Assembly: GCA_034522055.1 (NCBI GenBank)
Contig: JAXHLS010000002.1
Span: 1,984,001-2,048,000, forward strand
Origin: Gammaproteobacteria bacterium
GTDB taxonomy: Bacteria; Pseudomonadota; Gammaproteobacteria; JAABTG01
Reading direction: 5' to 3'
Length of the DNA: 64,000 nt
Shown here: positions 38,300 through 48,259 of the stretch, in pieces
Position numbering within the stretch: position 1 is the first letter of the stretch
Layout: each line of letters starts with the position of its first letter
The notes under the pieces: generated by a model
Told to the model about the DNA's origin: nothing
What the model saw: only the letters and a program-made list of their open reading frames with translations
The model's database searches: none
Made by a program: the position numbers and the translations under genes

Positions 38300-39579
38300 G
38301 GTTCCTCCAGGCGGTAGACCAGCCGCCCCGCCACGAAGGTGTGGGTCACTTCGCCCTTGAACTCCCAGCCCATGAAGGGGGTGTTGTGGCCCTCGCTCCA
38401 CAGGCGATCCCGGGTCAGCCGCCAGTGGCGCTCGGGGTCGAAGACGCAGATGTCCGCGGGGCGGCCGGGGCTCAGGGTGCCGGCCTCGAGGCCGAACACC
38501 CGGGCCGGCTCGTAGGTGATGCGCGCCAGGGCCTGCTGGAGGGTGAGCAGGCCCTCGTCCACCAGCCGCAGCGTGAGGGCCAGCAGCGTCTCCAGGCCGC
38601 TGATGCCGGGCGCGGCCTCGGTGAAGGGAGCCTGCTTGGCGTCGGGCTCATGGGGCTGATGGGCCGCGCAGAGGGTGGCGATGGTGCCCTCGTGTACCCC
38701 CTGGCGCAGGGCGTCCCGATCCCGCTGAGTGCGCAGGGGCGGGCGTACCTTGCACGCCGAATTGAAATCGGTCAGGTCCATCTCCGTCAGGAACAGGTTG
38801 GGCAGCGCCACGTCGGCGGTCACCGGCAGGCCGCGGCCGCGGGCCTGGGCCACCATCTCCACGCCGCGGGCGGTGGACAGGCCACAGATGTGGGCGCGCA
38901 CGCCGCTGGCCTCCACCAGCAGCAGGTCCCGCGCCAGGGTGATGGTCTCGGCGGTTTCCGCCAGCCCCGGCAGCCCGAGGCGGGTGCCCACCGCGCCCTC
39001 GTGGGCGGCATGGTCCCGGGCCAGCCACGGGTCCTCGGGGAACAGCAATACCGTGAGGCCGAAGGTGGCGGCATACTCCATCGCGCGGCGTACCACCTCG
39101 GTGTTCTCCATCACCCGGTAGGCATTGGAGACGCCGATGCAGCCGGCGTCCCGCAACGCCCCCATCTCCGACAGCCGGCTGCCCTCGAGGCGCTGGGTCA
39201 GGGCCCCCTGCACCTCTACCCGGGCGCAGCCCACGGCAGCCGCCCGCTGGTGGATGAGTTCCACCACCGCCGGGGTGTCCACTACCGGGTCGGTGTCCGG
39301 CGTACAGCATAGGGTGGTGATGCCGCCGTGCACCGCGGCCCGGCTTTCGCTGGCGATGGTGGCCTTGTGTTCCTGGCCCGGCTCCCGCAGCGAGGCCCGC
39401 AGTTCGATGAGGCCGGGACACACCACGTTGCCGTCGACATGGAACTCGCGCTCGGCCTCGAAGTTCGCGGGCGTCGGGCCGAGGCCGACGATGAGTCCGT
39501 CCTCCACGTGGATATCCAGCTGCTCGTCGATGCCGTTGGCGGGGTCGACCACCCAGCCGCCGCGGATGCTGATACCCAT
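38296..39579 (-). CDS. pyrC': Dihydroorotase homologue, catalytically inactive (PyrC')
   Basis: A 427-residue amidohydrolase-fold protein. The metal-binding HxH of active enzymes, normally in a DxHxHLREPG motif, reads ELRASLREPG, so both histidines are lost, yet the rest of the dihydroorotase scaffold is preserved (GITTLCCTPDTDPVVDTPAV; CKVRPPLRTQRDRDALRQG). In Pseudomonas such PyrC' proteins are non-catalytic partners needed to assemble the PyrB dodecamer. The start overlaps the pyrB stop by one base. Real dihydroorotase activity must come from another gene. Confidence 0.9.
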   Translation of the reverse strand: MGISIRGGWVVDPANGIDEQLDIHVEDGLIVGLGPTPANFEAEREFHVDGNVVCPGLIELRASLREPGQEHKATIASESRAAVHGGITTLCCTPDTDPVVDTPAVVELIHQRAAAVGCARVEVQGALTQRLEGSRLSEMGALRDAGCIGVSNAYRVMENTEVVRRAMEYAATFGLTVLLFPEDPWLARDHAAHEGAVGTRLGLPGLAETAETITLARDLLLVEASGVRAHICGLSTARGVEMVAQARGRGLPVTADVALPNLFLTEMDLTDFNSACKVRPPLRTQRDRDALRQGVHEGTIATLCAAHQPHEPDAKQAPFTEAAPGISGLETLLALTLRLVDEGLLTLQQALARITYEPARVFGLEAGTLSPGRPADICVFDPERHWRLTRDRLWSEGHNTPFMGWEFKGEVTHTFVAGRLVYRLEEP

Positions 39580-40550
39580 CAGGCCTCGCCTCCTTCCACC
39601 GCTGGCGGATTGCCGAGACACATGGACATCACGGCCATGCGGATGGCGATGCCGTAGGTCACCTGTTGGAGGATCACCGAGTGGGGGCCATCCGCCACGT
39701 CGCTGTCGATCTCCACGCCGCGGTTCATGGGCCCCGGGTGCATGACGATGACGTTGTCGTCCGCTACCGCCAGGCGCTCTTCGGTGAGGCCGTAGTAGCG
39801 GAAGTATTCGTGCTGGCTGGGCAGCAGGCCGCTGTCCATGCGCTCGTTCTGGAGCCGCAGCATGATGATCACGTCCACGTCCTTGAGGCCGCGGCCGAGG
39901 CGGGTATAGACATGGACCCCCATGTTCTCGATGAAGGGGGGAATGAGGGTACGCGGGGCCACCACCCGGATCTCCGGCACGCCGAGGATCGACAGGGCGT
40001 GGATCTGGGAACGCGCCACCCGCGAGTGCATGAGATCCCCCACGATGGCCACCTTGAGATGCTCGAAGTGCTGCTTGTGGCGGCGGATGGTGAACATGTC
40101 CAGCATGGCCTGGGTGGGATGGGCATGGCGGCCGTCGCCGGCGTTGATGACCGAGACATGGGGGGCGACGTGGGAGGCGATGTAGTGGGCGGCGCCGCTG
40201 GCGTCATGGCGCACCACGAACATCTCGCACTGCATGGCCTCGAGGTTGCGCAGGGTGTCCATGAGGCTCTCGCCCTTCCGGGTGGCCGAGGCGGACACGC
40301 TGAGGTTGAGCAGATCGGCCGACAGCCGCTTGGCCGCCAGCTCGAAGGTGGAGCGGGTGCGGGTGCTGGGCTCGAAGAACAGGTTGGCGATGGTCTTGCC
40401 GCGCAACAGGGGCACCTTCTTCACCACCCGCTCCCCCACCCCCACGAAGGACTCGGCGGTGTCGAGGATGCGGGTCAACATGGGGCGGTCCAGCCCCTCG
40501 ATGGTGAGAAAATGGCGGAGCCTGCCTTCGTCGGTGAGCTGCAGGTTCAT
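39579..40550 (-). CDS. pyrB: Aspartate carbamoyltransferase catalytic subunit
   Basis: A 323-residue transcarbamoylase. The carbamoyl-phosphate loop [29 protein letters not shown] and C-terminal [14 protein letters not shown] are conserved. It commits carbamoyl phosphate and aspartate to pyrimidines. The open frame extends upstream, but [20 protein letters not shown] is the family N-terminus and its ATG overlaps the pyrR stop by four bases. It probably forms a complex with the PyrC' product. Confidence 0.95.
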   Translation of the reverse strand: MNLQLTDEGRLRHFLTIEGLDRPMLTRILDTAESFVGVGERVVKKVPLLRGKTIANLFFEPSTRTRSTFELAAKRLSADLLNLSVSASATRKGESLMDTLRNLEAMQCEMFVVRHDASGAAHYIASHVAPHVSVINAGDGRHAHPTQAMLDMFTIRRHKQHFEHLKVAIVGDLMHSRVARSQIHALSILGVPEIRVVAPRTLIPPFIENMGVHVYTRLGRGLKDVDVIIMLRLQNERMDSGLLPSQHEYFRYYGLTEERLAVADDNVIVMHPGPMNRGVEIDSDVADGPHSVILQQVTYGIAIRMAVMSMCLGNPPAVEGGEA

Positions 40551-41053
40551 CGGGCCTGCTTGAACTCCAGGCCCAGGGGCTCCGGGCCGGTGAGCTTGAT
40601 GTGGTCCTGGGGGCGCAGGGACAGGCGGGTGCCGGCCACGTCGGCGCGGATGGGCAGCTCGCGACCGCTGCGCTCCACCAGTACCGCCAGGGTGACGCTG
40701 GCCGGCCGGCCGTAATCGAAGATCTCGTTCAAGGCGGCGCGGATGGTACGGCCCGTGTGGAGCACGTCGTCCACCAGCAGCACGTGGCGGCCGTCCACGT
40801 CGAAGGGCAGCATGGAAGGCTGGACCTCGGGATGGAGGCCGATGCGGGTGAAGTCGTCGCGGTAGAAGTTGATGTTGAGCTCGCCCATGGGATCGGCGAC
40901 GCCGAGCCTGGAACGGAGCCCCTCGGCGACCCACACGCCGCCGGTGCGGATCCCCACCACCAAGGGGGCCTCGCGCGCCTGGGCGGCCAGAAAGTCCCGG
41001 AGTTCGGCGCACATGGCCTCGAGCAGGGCCTCGACTTGGGGTATTTCCTTCAT
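40547..41053 (-). CDS. pyrR: Bifunctional PyrR: pyrimidine operon regulator/uracil phosphoribosyltransferase
   Basis: A 168-residue PRTase with PRPP loop [19 protein letters not shown] and the PyrR signature [12 protein letters not shown]. In Bacillus PyrR is an RNA-binding attenuator; in Gammaproteobacteria its role is less clear and it may serve mainly as a regulator or weak UPRTase. It begins the pyrR-pyrB-pyrC'-pyrK block and lies three bases after ruvX. Confidence 0.92.
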   Translation of the reverse strand: MKEIPQVEALLEAMCAELRDFLAAQAREAPLVVGIRTGGVWVAEGLRSRLGVADPMGELNINFYRDDFTRIGLHPEVQPSMLPFDVDGRHVLLVDDVLHTGRTIRAALNEIFDYGRPASVTLAVLVERSGRELPIRADVAGTRLSLRPQDHIKLTGPEPLGLEFKQAR

Positions 41054-41056
41054 GGT

Positions 41057-41485
41057 TCAGGCGTTGGCGTTGAGCCAGGTCTCCAGAATGATGGCCGCGG
41101 CATGCGGGTCCAGGTGGGTGACGGGGCGTCCGTCGTCTTCGAGGCGGCGCGCCGCCTCACGGGTGCTCAGGCGCTCATCCATCAGGTGCACGGGCACACC
41201 GAAGCGGCCGTTCAACTGGCGGCTGAAGCGGCGTGCCCGTGCCGTGATGGCCTGCTCGCTGCCGTCCATGTTCAGGGGCAGCCCCACTACGGCGGCCTCC
41301 GGTTGCCATCGTGCCATCAAGGCGGCGATGGCCTCCCAGTCGGGGCGATCATGCTGCACCCGGATGGTGTCCAGGGGGTGCGCCGTGGCGGTGATGCGCT
41401 GGCCCACGGCGGTGCCGATGCGGCGGGTGCCGAAATCGAAGCCCAGCAGCACCCCGCGGGGCCGTTCATGCGTGGCCGGCGTCAC
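41057..41485 (-). CDS. ruvX: Holliday junction resolvase-like RuvX (YqgF)
   Basis: A 142-residue RNase H-fold protein: [29 protein letters not shown] and [13 protein letters not shown] contain the catalytic acidic residues. There is no ATG in frame near the start; the GTG at 41485 gives [20 protein letters not shown] and overlaps algH by 20 bases. A second GTG at 41452 would leave VLLGFDFG. In E. coli YqgF processes pre-16S rRNA. Confidence 0.88.
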   Translation of the reverse strand: MTPATHERPRGVLLGFDFGTRRIGTAVGQRITATAHPLDTIRVQHDRPDWEAIAALMARWQPEAAVVGLPLNMDGSEQAITARARRFSRQLNGRFGVPVHLMDERLSTREAARRLEDDGRPVTHLDPHAAAIILETWLNANA

Positions 41486-42026
41486 TCGACAACATGTTCT
41501 GGTCGATGCCGAGCAGGGCCAGGGCCTCTTCCCAGCGCTTCTCGAAGGGGGTGTGGAACAGGATGCGGTCGTCTGTCGGCCCCGATATCCAGGCGTTCTC
41601 GGACAGCTCGCGTTCCAGCTGGCCGGCGGCCCAACCCGCATAGCCCAGGGCCACCACCGATTCCTCCGGGCCCTCGCCGTGGGCGATGGCGGAGAGCACG
41701 TCGCGGGACGCGGTGACGCCGATGTCGCCGCCCACCGGCAGCATGGCATCCCAGTCGCCCCGGGGGCGGTGGATGACGAAGCCGCGCTCCCGCTGCACCG
41801 GTCCGCCTTCCAGCACGTGCAGGTGCTGGACCCGGTCCGATTCCGCCGTGATGTCCATCTGGGCCAGCACCTCGCCCAACTCCAGCTCCAGGGGGCGGTT
41901 GATGACGATGCCCATGGCGCCGTCTTCGTTATGGGCGCACAGCAGGGTCACCGTCTGATGGAAGTTGGGATCCGCCAGGCTCGGCATGGAGATGAGAAAA
42001 TGGTTGGTAAGGTTCAACCGGGTCAT
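41466..42026 (-). CDS. algH: YqgE/AlgH family protein (UPF0301)
   Basis: A 186-residue protein starting MTRLNLTNHFLISMPSLADP, then TVTLLCAHNEDGAMGIVINR and VLEGGPVQRERGFVIHRP. AlgH is linked to alginate regulation in Pseudomonas, though the molecular function is not established. The start lies 55 bp after tonB, and the stop overlaps ruvX. Confidence 0.92.
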   Translation of the reverse strand: MTRLNLTNHFLISMPSLADPNFHQTVTLLCAHNEDGAMGIVINRPLELELGEVLAQMDITAESDRVQHLHVLEGGPVQRERGFVIHRPRGDWDAMLPVGGDIGVTASRDVLSAIAHGEGPEESVVALGYAGWAAGQLERELSENAWISGPTDDRILFHTPFEKRWEEALALLGIDQNMLSSDAGHA

Positions 42027-42081
42027 GGCCCCATAGTATCGAATCTGGCCATGCCGGTTACAAGCGCCGTGACGGGTCGGA

Positions 42082-43035
42082 TCAGCGCGCGAACAGTTGG
42101 TTGCTGCCGAGGAATTGCCAGGTGCGCTCGATGTGGAGGATGTCCGTTTCCTCCCTGATGCCGTCGGGAAAGCGCGCGAAGGGCGCGGCGAGGCGCACGA
42201 TGCGCATGGCGGCGTCGTCCAGCACCTTCTCGCCGGAGGAACGCCGCAGTTGGATCTTGTTGATGCTGCCGTCGGGCTTGAGGGACACGTCCAGCAGCAG
42301 GCTGCCGGACAGACGCCGGCGCCGGGCCTCGTCGGGATAGTTGAGGTTGCCCACCCGTTCCACCTTGGCCCGCCAGGCCTCCATGTAGGCGGCGTATTTG
42401 TATTCCCGGGTGCGGGCGTTGATGTACTTGCGCCGGGGCCGCTCGGCATAGCGCTTCATGCGCACGTCCAGCTCCGCCGACAGGGTGGCCATCTCCAGGC
42501 TGCGATTGATGAGTTGGGCGGCCGATATCCTGGGCTCGGCCTCGGGTTCGGGGGCCGGCTCCGGTTCGGGCCGTGGTTCGGGCTCCGGCGGCTTCGGGGG
42601 CTTCGTCTCCACCGGCTCCACCTTGACCGCGGCCTTCTCCTGGGTGAGCACCCGCTTCTCGGGTGGCGGCTCGGGAGCGGGCGGGGGCGGCGGCGCGGGG
42701 GCGGGGGCAGCCGCGGTGACTTTGGGTTCCGCCGCCACCATGGGGGCCGGCGTCGGCGTGGTGGGCCGTGCCTTCTCGGGGCTCTCCCCGCCCCCTTCCT
42801 GGCTCGCCTGGGCGAGGAAGTCCGCCTGTTCCGGGGGCTTCTCGGTTTCCTTCGGCACGAGGATGATGTCGAGGGTGTTGCGGCTCTCCCGTGGTGGTTG
42901 CTCGGGGATGAAGGTGACGCCGAAGACCACCAGGGCGTGCACCGCCAGGGCCAGCATGATGGAGACGCCGAGGCGCTCCGACGGCGCCATGGCGGCGGGG
43001 GATAGGGATTGGAGGCGGGCCAACAGGGTGCGCAT
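42082..43035 (-). CDS. tonB: TonB energy transducer
   Basis: A 317-residue protein: N-terminal transmembrane anchor (SERLGVSIMLALAVHALVVF, about 20-40), a long proline/glutamate-rich spacer (EPEPRPEPEPAPEPEAEPR) that spans the periplasm, and a C-terminal TonB domain (about 225-317) with YPDEARRRRLSGSLLLDVSL and ILHIERTWQFL. It energises outer-membrane transport from the proton motive force; ExbB/ExbD are not adjacent. It follows gshB and apbE as in the Pseudomonas tonB3-gshB region. The 43035 start is used; 43077 would add 14 residues. Confidence 0.88.
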   Translation of the reverse strand: MRTLLARLQSLSPAAMAPSERLGVSIMLALAVHALVVFGVTFIPEQPPRESRNTLDIILVPKETEKPPEQADFLAQASQEGGGESPEKARPTTPTPAPMVAAEPKVTAAAPAPAPPPPPAPEPPPEKRVLTQEKAAVKVEPVETKPPKPPEPEPRPEPEPAPEPEAEPRISAAQLINRSLEMATLSAELDVRMKRYAERPRRKYINARTREYKYAAYMEAWRAKVERVGNLNYPDEARRRRLSGSLLLDVSLKPDGSINKIQLRRSSGEKVLDDAAMRIVRLAAPFARFPDGIREETDILHIERTWQFLGSNQLFAR

Positions 43036-43054
43036 GTCGGAAGACGAGTCTACC

Positions 43055-44203
43055 TCAATCCGCGGGCCCGGCGGCACGGGGGACGGGCCGGGGGTTGGGC
43101 CGGGGGTTGGGCAGGGGCAGCACGCGCACGGCCGGGGGCTCGCTGGTGAGTCGCAGGCGCTGCTCCATGGCTGGGGTCATTTCTATCTCCAGATCGGCGG
43201 TGATCACCAGGGCTTCGGTGACGCCGAGGCGCGCCGCCACCGCCGGCCAGGCGCCGGCGCCGGTTACCATCAGGGCGGTGGCGGCGGCATCGGCGGTGGT
43301 GGCGTCACCGTGTACCACCGTGGCGGAGGCGGCCCCGCGGCTGGGCCAGCCGGTGCGTGGATCGATGATGTGGTGGTAACGGGTGCCCTGCCATTCGAAG
43401 TGGCGTTCGTAGTCCCCTGACGTGAATACGCTCTCGTCCCCCGCCACCTCGAGCCGTGCCAGGGCCCCCGGGCCGCGGGGGTGGCGCACGCCGATCTGCC
43501 AGGGGCGCTCCCCCTTGCTGCCGATGGCCCGCAGGTCGCCGCCGGCGTTGATGACGGCGTCGTCGATGCCGAGTTCGCGCAGGCGCTCCATGGCACGGTC
43601 CACGCCGTAGCCTTTGGCGAAGGCCCCGAAGTCCAGGCGCACGGCGGTGTTGGTACAGCGCACCGTGGTGTCGTCCAGGTGGATATCGGTCATGGCCGGC
43701 GCCGCCGCCACCAGTTCGGCGATGGCCGCGACGGGGGGCGCCCGGGGCTCCGGCAGGTCGGCGTGGAAGCCCCACAGGGCCACCAGCCGGCCGATGGCGG
43801 GGTTGAACAGGCCGCTGCTGCGCTCCGACAGGGTGGTGCCGAGGCGTACCAGATCCACGACCCCCGGGTCACCTTCAAAGGGTTCGCCCGTGGCGCAGCG
43901 CTCGTTGAAGGTGCCGAGGGTGCCCGGGCGCCAGGCGTGCCAGGCCTCGTTCATGTAGTCGAACTCCCCGGCGAGGGCCTCGAAGGCCTGCTCCGCCAGG
44001 TCTGCCTCCACCCCCCACAGGGACACCTCGACGAGGGTGCCGAAGGTGTAGAGCTGGCGCTGATGCAGCTGGGGCGGGGCCTCGCAGCCCGCCGCCAGCA
44101 CCAGGACCAGGGGGAAGGCAAGGGCCGCCACGACGCAACGGCCGAGGATGTGGCGGCGTCCCGGGGGCCGGTTGCCCGGGCGCGGGCGGGCTGCCCCCGT
44201 CAC
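43055..44203 (-). CDS. apbE: FAD:protein FMN transferase ApbE (lipoprotein)
   Basis: A 382-residue flavin transferase. An N-terminal signal with lipobox-like LVLAAGC directs it to the membrane. Catalytic features: FGAFAKGYGVDRAM, NAGGDLRAIG, YHHIIDPRTGWPS and the metal-binding ATTADAAATALMV. It covalently attaches FMN to Thr/Ser in proteins such as NqrB/C or RnfG. Stop overlaps the tonB open frame upstream of its chosen start; start overlaps gshB by four bases. No nqr/rnf genes are visible in this window. Confidence 0.9.
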   Translation of the reverse strand: MTGAARPRPGNRPPGRRHILGRCVVAALAFPLVLVLAAGCEAPPQLHQRQLYTFGTLVEVSLWGVEADLAEQAFEALAGEFDYMNEAWHAWRPGTLGTFNERCATGEPFEGDPGVVDLVRLGTTLSERSSGLFNPAIGRLVALWGFHADLPEPRAPPVAAIAELVAAAPAMTDIHLDDTTVRCTNTAVRLDFGAFAKGYGVDRAMERLRELGIDDAVINAGGDLRAIGSKGERPWQIGVRHPRGPGALARLEVAGDESVFTSGDYERHFEWQGTRYHHIIDPRTGWPSRGAASATVVHGDATTADAAATALMVTGAGAWPAVAARLGVTEALVITADLEIEMTPAMEQRLRLTSEPPAVRVLPLPNPRPNPRPVPRAAGPAD

Positions 44204-45162
44204 GCGTCCCGGCGAGCGGTGAGGCGCTGGTGGATGGCGTCCATGAGGGTGCCGGCGATGTCCAGGCCGTAGATGGCGTCCAGCTCGCGGATGCAGGTGG
44301 GGCTCGTGACGTTGACCTCCGTGAGCCAGTCGCCAATGACGTCGAGGCCGACGAAGACGAGCCCCTTGTCCCGCAGGCAGGGGGCCACCCGGGCGCAGAT
44401 CTCGCGGTCACGCTCGGACAGGGGCACGCCCATGCCTCGCCCGCCGGCCGCCAGGTTGCCCCTGGTCTCGCCGCGGGCCGGGATGCGCGCCAGGGCATAG
44501 GGCACGGCCTCGCCGTCCACCAGCAGGATGCGCTTGTCGCCGTCGCGGATCTCGGGGATGAAGCGCTGTACCATGGTGTAACGCTGGCCGCGGTCGGTCA
44601 TGAGTTCCAGCACCACGCTGGTGTTGGGGTCGCCCTCCCGCAGCCGGAACACCGATTCGCCGCCCATGGCGTCCAGGGGTTTCAGGATCACGTCGCCGTG
44701 CTCCATGAGGAAGTCGCGGATGCGCTCGTTGTCACGGTCCACCAGGGTGGGGGTGCAGTACTCTGGGAACCAGGCGGTGTAGAGCTTCTCGTTGACGTCC
44801 CGCAGGGCCTGGGGGCGGTTCACCACCAGGGTGCCGTCGCGCTCTGCCGCCTCGAGGATATAGGTGGCGTAGATATACTCCCGGCGCACCGGCGGGTCCT
44901 TGCGCATCAGCACCACGTCCAGCTCGTACAGGGGGGCCAGGACCCGCGCCCCCAGCTCGTACCAGCCGCCGGGGTTGTCCGTGACGGTGACGGGGCGACG
45001 GCTGGCCCAGGCCACGCCGTCGCGCATCAGCAGGTCGTCGGGCTCCATGTACCACAGGCGCCAGCCGCGGGCCTGGGCCGCCAGCATCATGGCGAAGCTG
45101 GAATCCTTCTTGATGTTGATGGCCGCGATGGGGTCCATCACCACCCCTATGTCCACGGTCAT
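44200..45162 (-). CDS. gshB: Glutathione synthetase
   Basis: A 320-residue ATP-grasp ligase: IGVVMDPIAAINIKKDSSFA, MRKDPPVRREYIYATYI, KPLDAMGGESVFRLREGD and the C-terminal GLDVIGDWLTEVNVTSPTCI. It joins gamma-glutamylcysteine and glycine. It overlaps the thioredoxin-like gene by four bases, suggesting coordinated thiol metabolism in this operon. Confidence 0.95.
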   Translation of the reverse strand: MTVDIGVVMDPIAAINIKKDSSFAMMLAAQARGWRLWYMEPDDLLMRDGVAWASRRPVTVTDNPGGWYELGARVLAPLYELDVVLMRKDPPVRREYIYATYILEAAERDGTLVVNRPQALRDVNEKLYTAWFPEYCTPTLVDRDNERIRDFLMEHGDVILKPLDAMGGESVFRLREGDPNTSVVLELMTDRGQRYTMVQRFIPEIRDGDKRILLVDGEAVPYALARIPARGETRGNLAAGGRGMGVPLSERDREICARVAPCLRDKGLVFVGLDVIGDWLTEVNVTSPTCIRELDAIYGLDIAGTLMDAIHQRLTARRDA

Positions 45163-45647
45163 GGTGCGGGGTCCGGGGTGGCGAGGCGGGCCTCGGCGGT
45201 CTCGACGGCCCGCTCCAGGTAGGCCCCGTAGAAATCCACCGTGCCCAGACCCACCATGCGCCGGGCGAGTTCGCGGCCCTCGCCGTCGAGGAACAGCAGG
45301 GTGGGCACCAGGGACACGGCGTAACGTTGCGCGATGACGTCCGCCCCTCGTCGCGCGCCGTCGAAGTCGCGCACCGCGGGGCCGTCGATGGCGAGTTCCC
45401 GCAACAGCGCACGCCCGGCATAGTCGCCGCCGATGATCATGGGCACCAGGAATTCGTCGCGCACGCGGTCGCAGTAGCCGCAGTAGGAGGCGCTCATGAG
45501 GAGCACGATGGGGATGTCTCGGGCAGCGGCGCGGGCGCCGGCGTCGGCCAGGTCCCGCGTCAGCAGGGTCTCCCGGGGGTCGGCTGAGGCAGGCCCCGAG
45601 ACGAACAGGGCGAGCAGGGCGGCAAGGAAAATCGAAGTCTTGATCAT
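45159..45647 (-). CDS. Periplasmic thioredoxin-fold protein
   Basis: A 162-residue secreted protein: signal peptide ([20 protein letters not shown]), then a thioredoxin-like domain with active-site CGYC in [20 protein letters not shown] and cis-Pro region [13 protein letters not shown]. It resembles SoxW/DsbE-like thiol oxidoreductases; in a sulfur oxidiser it could reduce periplasmic Sox or cytochrome disulfides, but no sox genes are present here. The start at 45647 gives the signal peptide; the longer frame from 45719 does not. Confidence 0.8.
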   Translation of the reverse strand: MIKTSIFLAALLALFVSGPASADPRETLLTRDLADAGARAAARDIPIVLLMSASYCGYCDRVRDEFLVPMIIGGDYAGRALLRELAIDGPAVRDFDGARRGADVIAQRYAVSLVPTLLFLDGEGRELARRMVGLGTVDFYGAYLERAVETAEARLATPDPAP

Positions 45648-45808
45648 CACGTCAAGGGGCCATGGAAAGGCTCCAGTATCCCATGCCCCCGGGGTGGTTG
45701 GCATCCCGTTCATTTGCATCGCCCGCGGGGCGACATTACTGTTTGCCCTCCCGCGGCGGCGATCCCGCCCGTCACCCCACCGTGGATCCCGAAAAGGTCG
45801 ACCATCCC

Positions 45809-46753
45809 ATGAACGTCATTCGAATCGCGACCCGCAAGAGCCCGTTGGCCCTGTGGCAGGCGGAGCACGTGGCCCAGCGACTGGTGGCGGCCCATCCCGG
45901 CCTGGCGGTGGAGTTGGTGACCATGACCACCCGCGGCGACCGCATCCTGGATGCCCCCCTCGCCAAGGTGGGGGGCAAGGGGCTGTTCGTGAAGGAACTG
46001 GAGCAGGGCATGCTGGAGTGCACGGCGGACATCGCCGTGCACTCCATGAAAGACGTGCCGGTGGAGTTTCCTGACGGTCTCCACCTGCCGGTGGTACTGG
46101 CCCGGGAGGACCCCCACGACGCCTTCGTGTCCAACCGCCTCGATCGTTTCGAGGACCTGCCGGAGGGCGCCGTGCTCGGCACCTCCAGCCTGCGCCGCCA
46201 GGTGCAGTTGCGGGCCCTGCGGCCGGACCTCCGGGTACGGGATCTGCGGGGCAACGTGAATACCCGCCTGGCCAAGCTCGATGGTGGCGACTACGACGCC
46301 ATCGTGCTGGCGAGTGCGGGTCTCATGCGGCTGGGGATGGGGGGACGCATCGCCAGCCGCCTGACCACGGAGCAGTGTCTGCCCGCCATCGGCCAGGGCA
46401 TCATCGGCATCGAATGCCGTAGCGGCGATGGCTCCGTGGAGGCCCTCATCGCCCCCCTGGCGGATCGCGACAGCACCCTGCGCATCACCGCCGAGCGGGC
46501 CCTCAACCGGCGCCTCGCGGGGGGCTGCCAGGTGCCGGTGGCGGGCCACGCGGAACTCGTGGGGGAGACCCTGCGGTTGCGGGGGTTGGTGGGGCGGCTG
46601 GATGGCAGCGAGGTGCTGCGGGACGAGGTGAGCGGTGCCCCGGAGGATGGCGAGCGGTTGGGCATCGAGCTCGCCGAGGCCCTCATCGCCGCCGGTGCCG
46701 ATGTCATCCTGCGGGAGGTCCTGGGGGAGGCCGGTGGCCACCCGGCCGCTTGA
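45809..46753 (+). CDS. hemC: Hydroxymethylbilane synthase
   Basis: A 314-residue porphobilinogen deaminase: [63 protein letters not shown] and the dipyrromethane-binding Cys in [10 protein letters not shown]. It makes the linear tetrapyrrole precursor of heme and siroheme. Start at 45809 ([12 protein letters not shown]) chosen by family match. Overlaps hemD by 20 bp. Confidence 0.95.
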   Translation: MNVIRIATRKSPLALWQAEHVAQRLVAAHPGLAVELVTMTTRGDRILDAPLAKVGGKGLFVKELEQGMLECTADIAVHSMKDVPVEFPDGLHLPVVLAREDPHDAFVSNRLDRFEDLPEGAVLGTSSLRRQVQLRALRPDLRVRDLRGNVNTRLAKLDGGDYDAIVLASAGLMRLGMGGRIASRLTTEQCLPAIGQGIIGIECRSGDGSVEALIAPLADRDSTLRITAERALNRRLAGGCQVPVAGHAELVGETLRLRGLVGRLDGSEVLRDEVSGAPEDGERLGIELAEALIAAGADVILREVLGEAGGHPAA

Positions 46754-47534
46754 GGGCCTGGGGGTGGTGGTGACCCGTCCGCGCCACCAGGCCGCCGGGC
46801 TGGTGGCCGAGTTGGAGCGCCGGGGTGCCCGGGTCATGGAGTATCCCCTGCTGGAGGTGGCACCACCCACGGACGAGGCCCCCGCCCGAGCCCTGGTGGA
46901 CCGTCTCGACGACTACGGCCTGGCCATCTTCATCAGCGCCAACGCGGCCCAGTGGGGGCTGGAGTTGGTGCGCCGCCGGGGGCGCAGCCTCGCCGGGTTG
47001 GAGGTGGCGGCGGTTGGTGGCGCCACCGCCCGCGCCCTGGCGGCCCAGGGCGTGCGCCCCGCCGTGGTGCCGCACCAGCGCTTCACCAGCGAGGGTCTGC
47101 TGGAGCTGCTGCCCGCCGAACGGGTGGCGGGGCGGCGCATCATCATCTTTCGCGGCGAGGGGGGGCGGGCCCTGTTGGCGGACGAATTGAGGGCACGGGG
47201 CGCGCGGGTTGACTATGCTGAGGTCTATCGCCGGGTGATGCCGCAAGACACCGACGGCGGGCGGCTGACGGCGGCCTGTGGGGCCGGGGAGGTGGACGTG
47301 CTGTTGCTCACCAGCCGCGAGGCCATGGAGAATCTGGTGGCCATCGCCGGCCCGGGGCTCGATGCCTGTACCGGGGGCGTGCGTCTGCTGGTGGTGAACG
47401 AGGACATGGTGGCGCGGGCCCGCGAATTCGGCTTCCGTCTGAGGCCCCTGGTGGCGGCGCGGCCCGACGACGCCAGCCTCGTGGCGGCCCTCGAGGGCTG
47501 GCAGGCCGCCGGGCGTGCGGAGGCTTCGCCTTGA
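46734..47534 (+). CDS. hemD: Uroporphyrinogen-III synthase
   Basis: A 266-residue HemD, identified by [57 protein letters not shown] and [13 protein letters not shown]. It closes hydroxymethylbilane into uroporphyrinogen III. GTG at 46734 ([16 protein letters not shown]) is chosen over upstream out-of-character residues; a GGAGG precedes it closely. Downstream, hemX/hemY, which follow in many Gammaproteobacteria, are absent and a PTS cluster follows instead. Confidence 0.88.
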   Translation: MATRPLEGLGVVVTRPRHQAAGLVAELERRGARVMEYPLLEVAPPTDEAPARALVDRLDDYGLAIFISANAAQWGLELVRRRGRSLAGLEVAAVGGATARALAAQGVRPAVVPHQRFTSEGLLELLPAERVAGRRIIIFRGEGGRALLADELRARGARVDYAEVYRRVMPQDTDGGRLTAACGAGEVDVLLLTSREAMENLVAIAGPGLDACTGGVRLLVVNEDMVARAREFGFRLRPLVAARPDDASLVAALEGWQAAGRAEASP

Positions 47535-47589
47535 AGAGATACCGGCCGTCGCCGCTTTTCCCGGCATCCACGAACACTGGGGCAGCCAT

Positions 47590-47982
47590 TTGAGCGTTGG
47601 TGTATTGCTGATCACCCATGATTGCATCGGCTCCAGCCTGGTGGCCGCGGTCACCCGCATGCTGAGCGAGCTGCCCCTGGCCCTGGACAGCCTCGACGTG
47701 CCCTGCGACAGCGACCCGGACGAGATGGCGGCCCTGTTGTGCCGGCGGCTCGAGGCCATGGATCAGGGCGATGGCGTCCTGTTGTTGACGGACATCTTCG
47801 GCGGCACCCCCAGCAACATCGCCTGCAATGCAGCGTCGGGGATCCCGGTCCGCATGGTGGCGGGGGTCAATCTGCCCATGCTGGTGCGGGTGCTCAACTA
47901 CCCGCAGCTGCCACTGGGCGAACTCGCCGAGAAGGCCCTGAGCGGGGGCAGGGAAGGCGTGTTCGCAGGGAACGAGGCCTGA
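47590..47982 (+). CDS. PTS EIIA component, mannose/sorbose type
   Basis: A 130-residue EIIA-Man fold protein. A TTG at 47590 gives LSVGVLLITHDCIGSSLVAA, which places the phosphorylatable histidine at position 10 (THD), exactly as in the family; DGVLLLTDIFGGTPSNIAC is the second signature. No EIIB/EIIC gene is nearby, so it probably acts as the terminal regulatory phosphoacceptor of the HPr/EI relay rather than in sugar uptake. It overlaps the upstream frame around hemD but not hemD itself. Confidence 0.85.
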   Translation: MSVGVLLITHDCIGSSLVAAVTRMLSELPLALDSLDVPCDSDPDEMAALLCRRLEAMDQGDGVLLLTDIFGGTPSNIACNAASGIPVRMVAGVNLPMLVRVLNYPQLPLGELAEKALSGGREGVFAGNEA

Positions 47983-47983
47983 T

Positions 47984-48259
47984 ATGGCGCAGCTGGAACG
48001 GGAGGTCACCATTGTCAACAAGCTGGGGCTCCACGCCCGGGCCGCCGCCAAGTTCGTCACCCTGGCTGGCTCGTTCGATTCCACGGTGCACCTGTGGCGG
48101 GACGGCCGCGAGGTGAACGCCAAGAGCATCATGGGGGTGATGATGCTGGCGGCGGCCAGGGGCACGGTGTTGCGCCTGGTGGTGGAGGGTCCCGATGCCG
48201 AGGAAGCCGCCGCGGCCCTCGGTGGTCTGGTGGAGAACCGCTTCGGAGAGGAGGAATGA
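47984..48259 (+). CDS. ptsH: Phosphocarrier protein HPr
   Basis: A 91-residue HPr: catalytic His17 in NKLGLHARAAAKFV and Ser48 in NAKSIMGVMMLAA, the site used by HPr kinase where that is present. It starts one base after the EIIA stop and overlaps ptsI by four bases. No hprK is present in the window. Confidence 0.94.
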   Translation: MAQLEREVTIVNKLGLHARAAAKFVTLAGSFDSTVHLWRDGREVNAKSIMGVMMLAAARGTVLRLVVEGPDAEEAAAALGGLVENRFGEEE

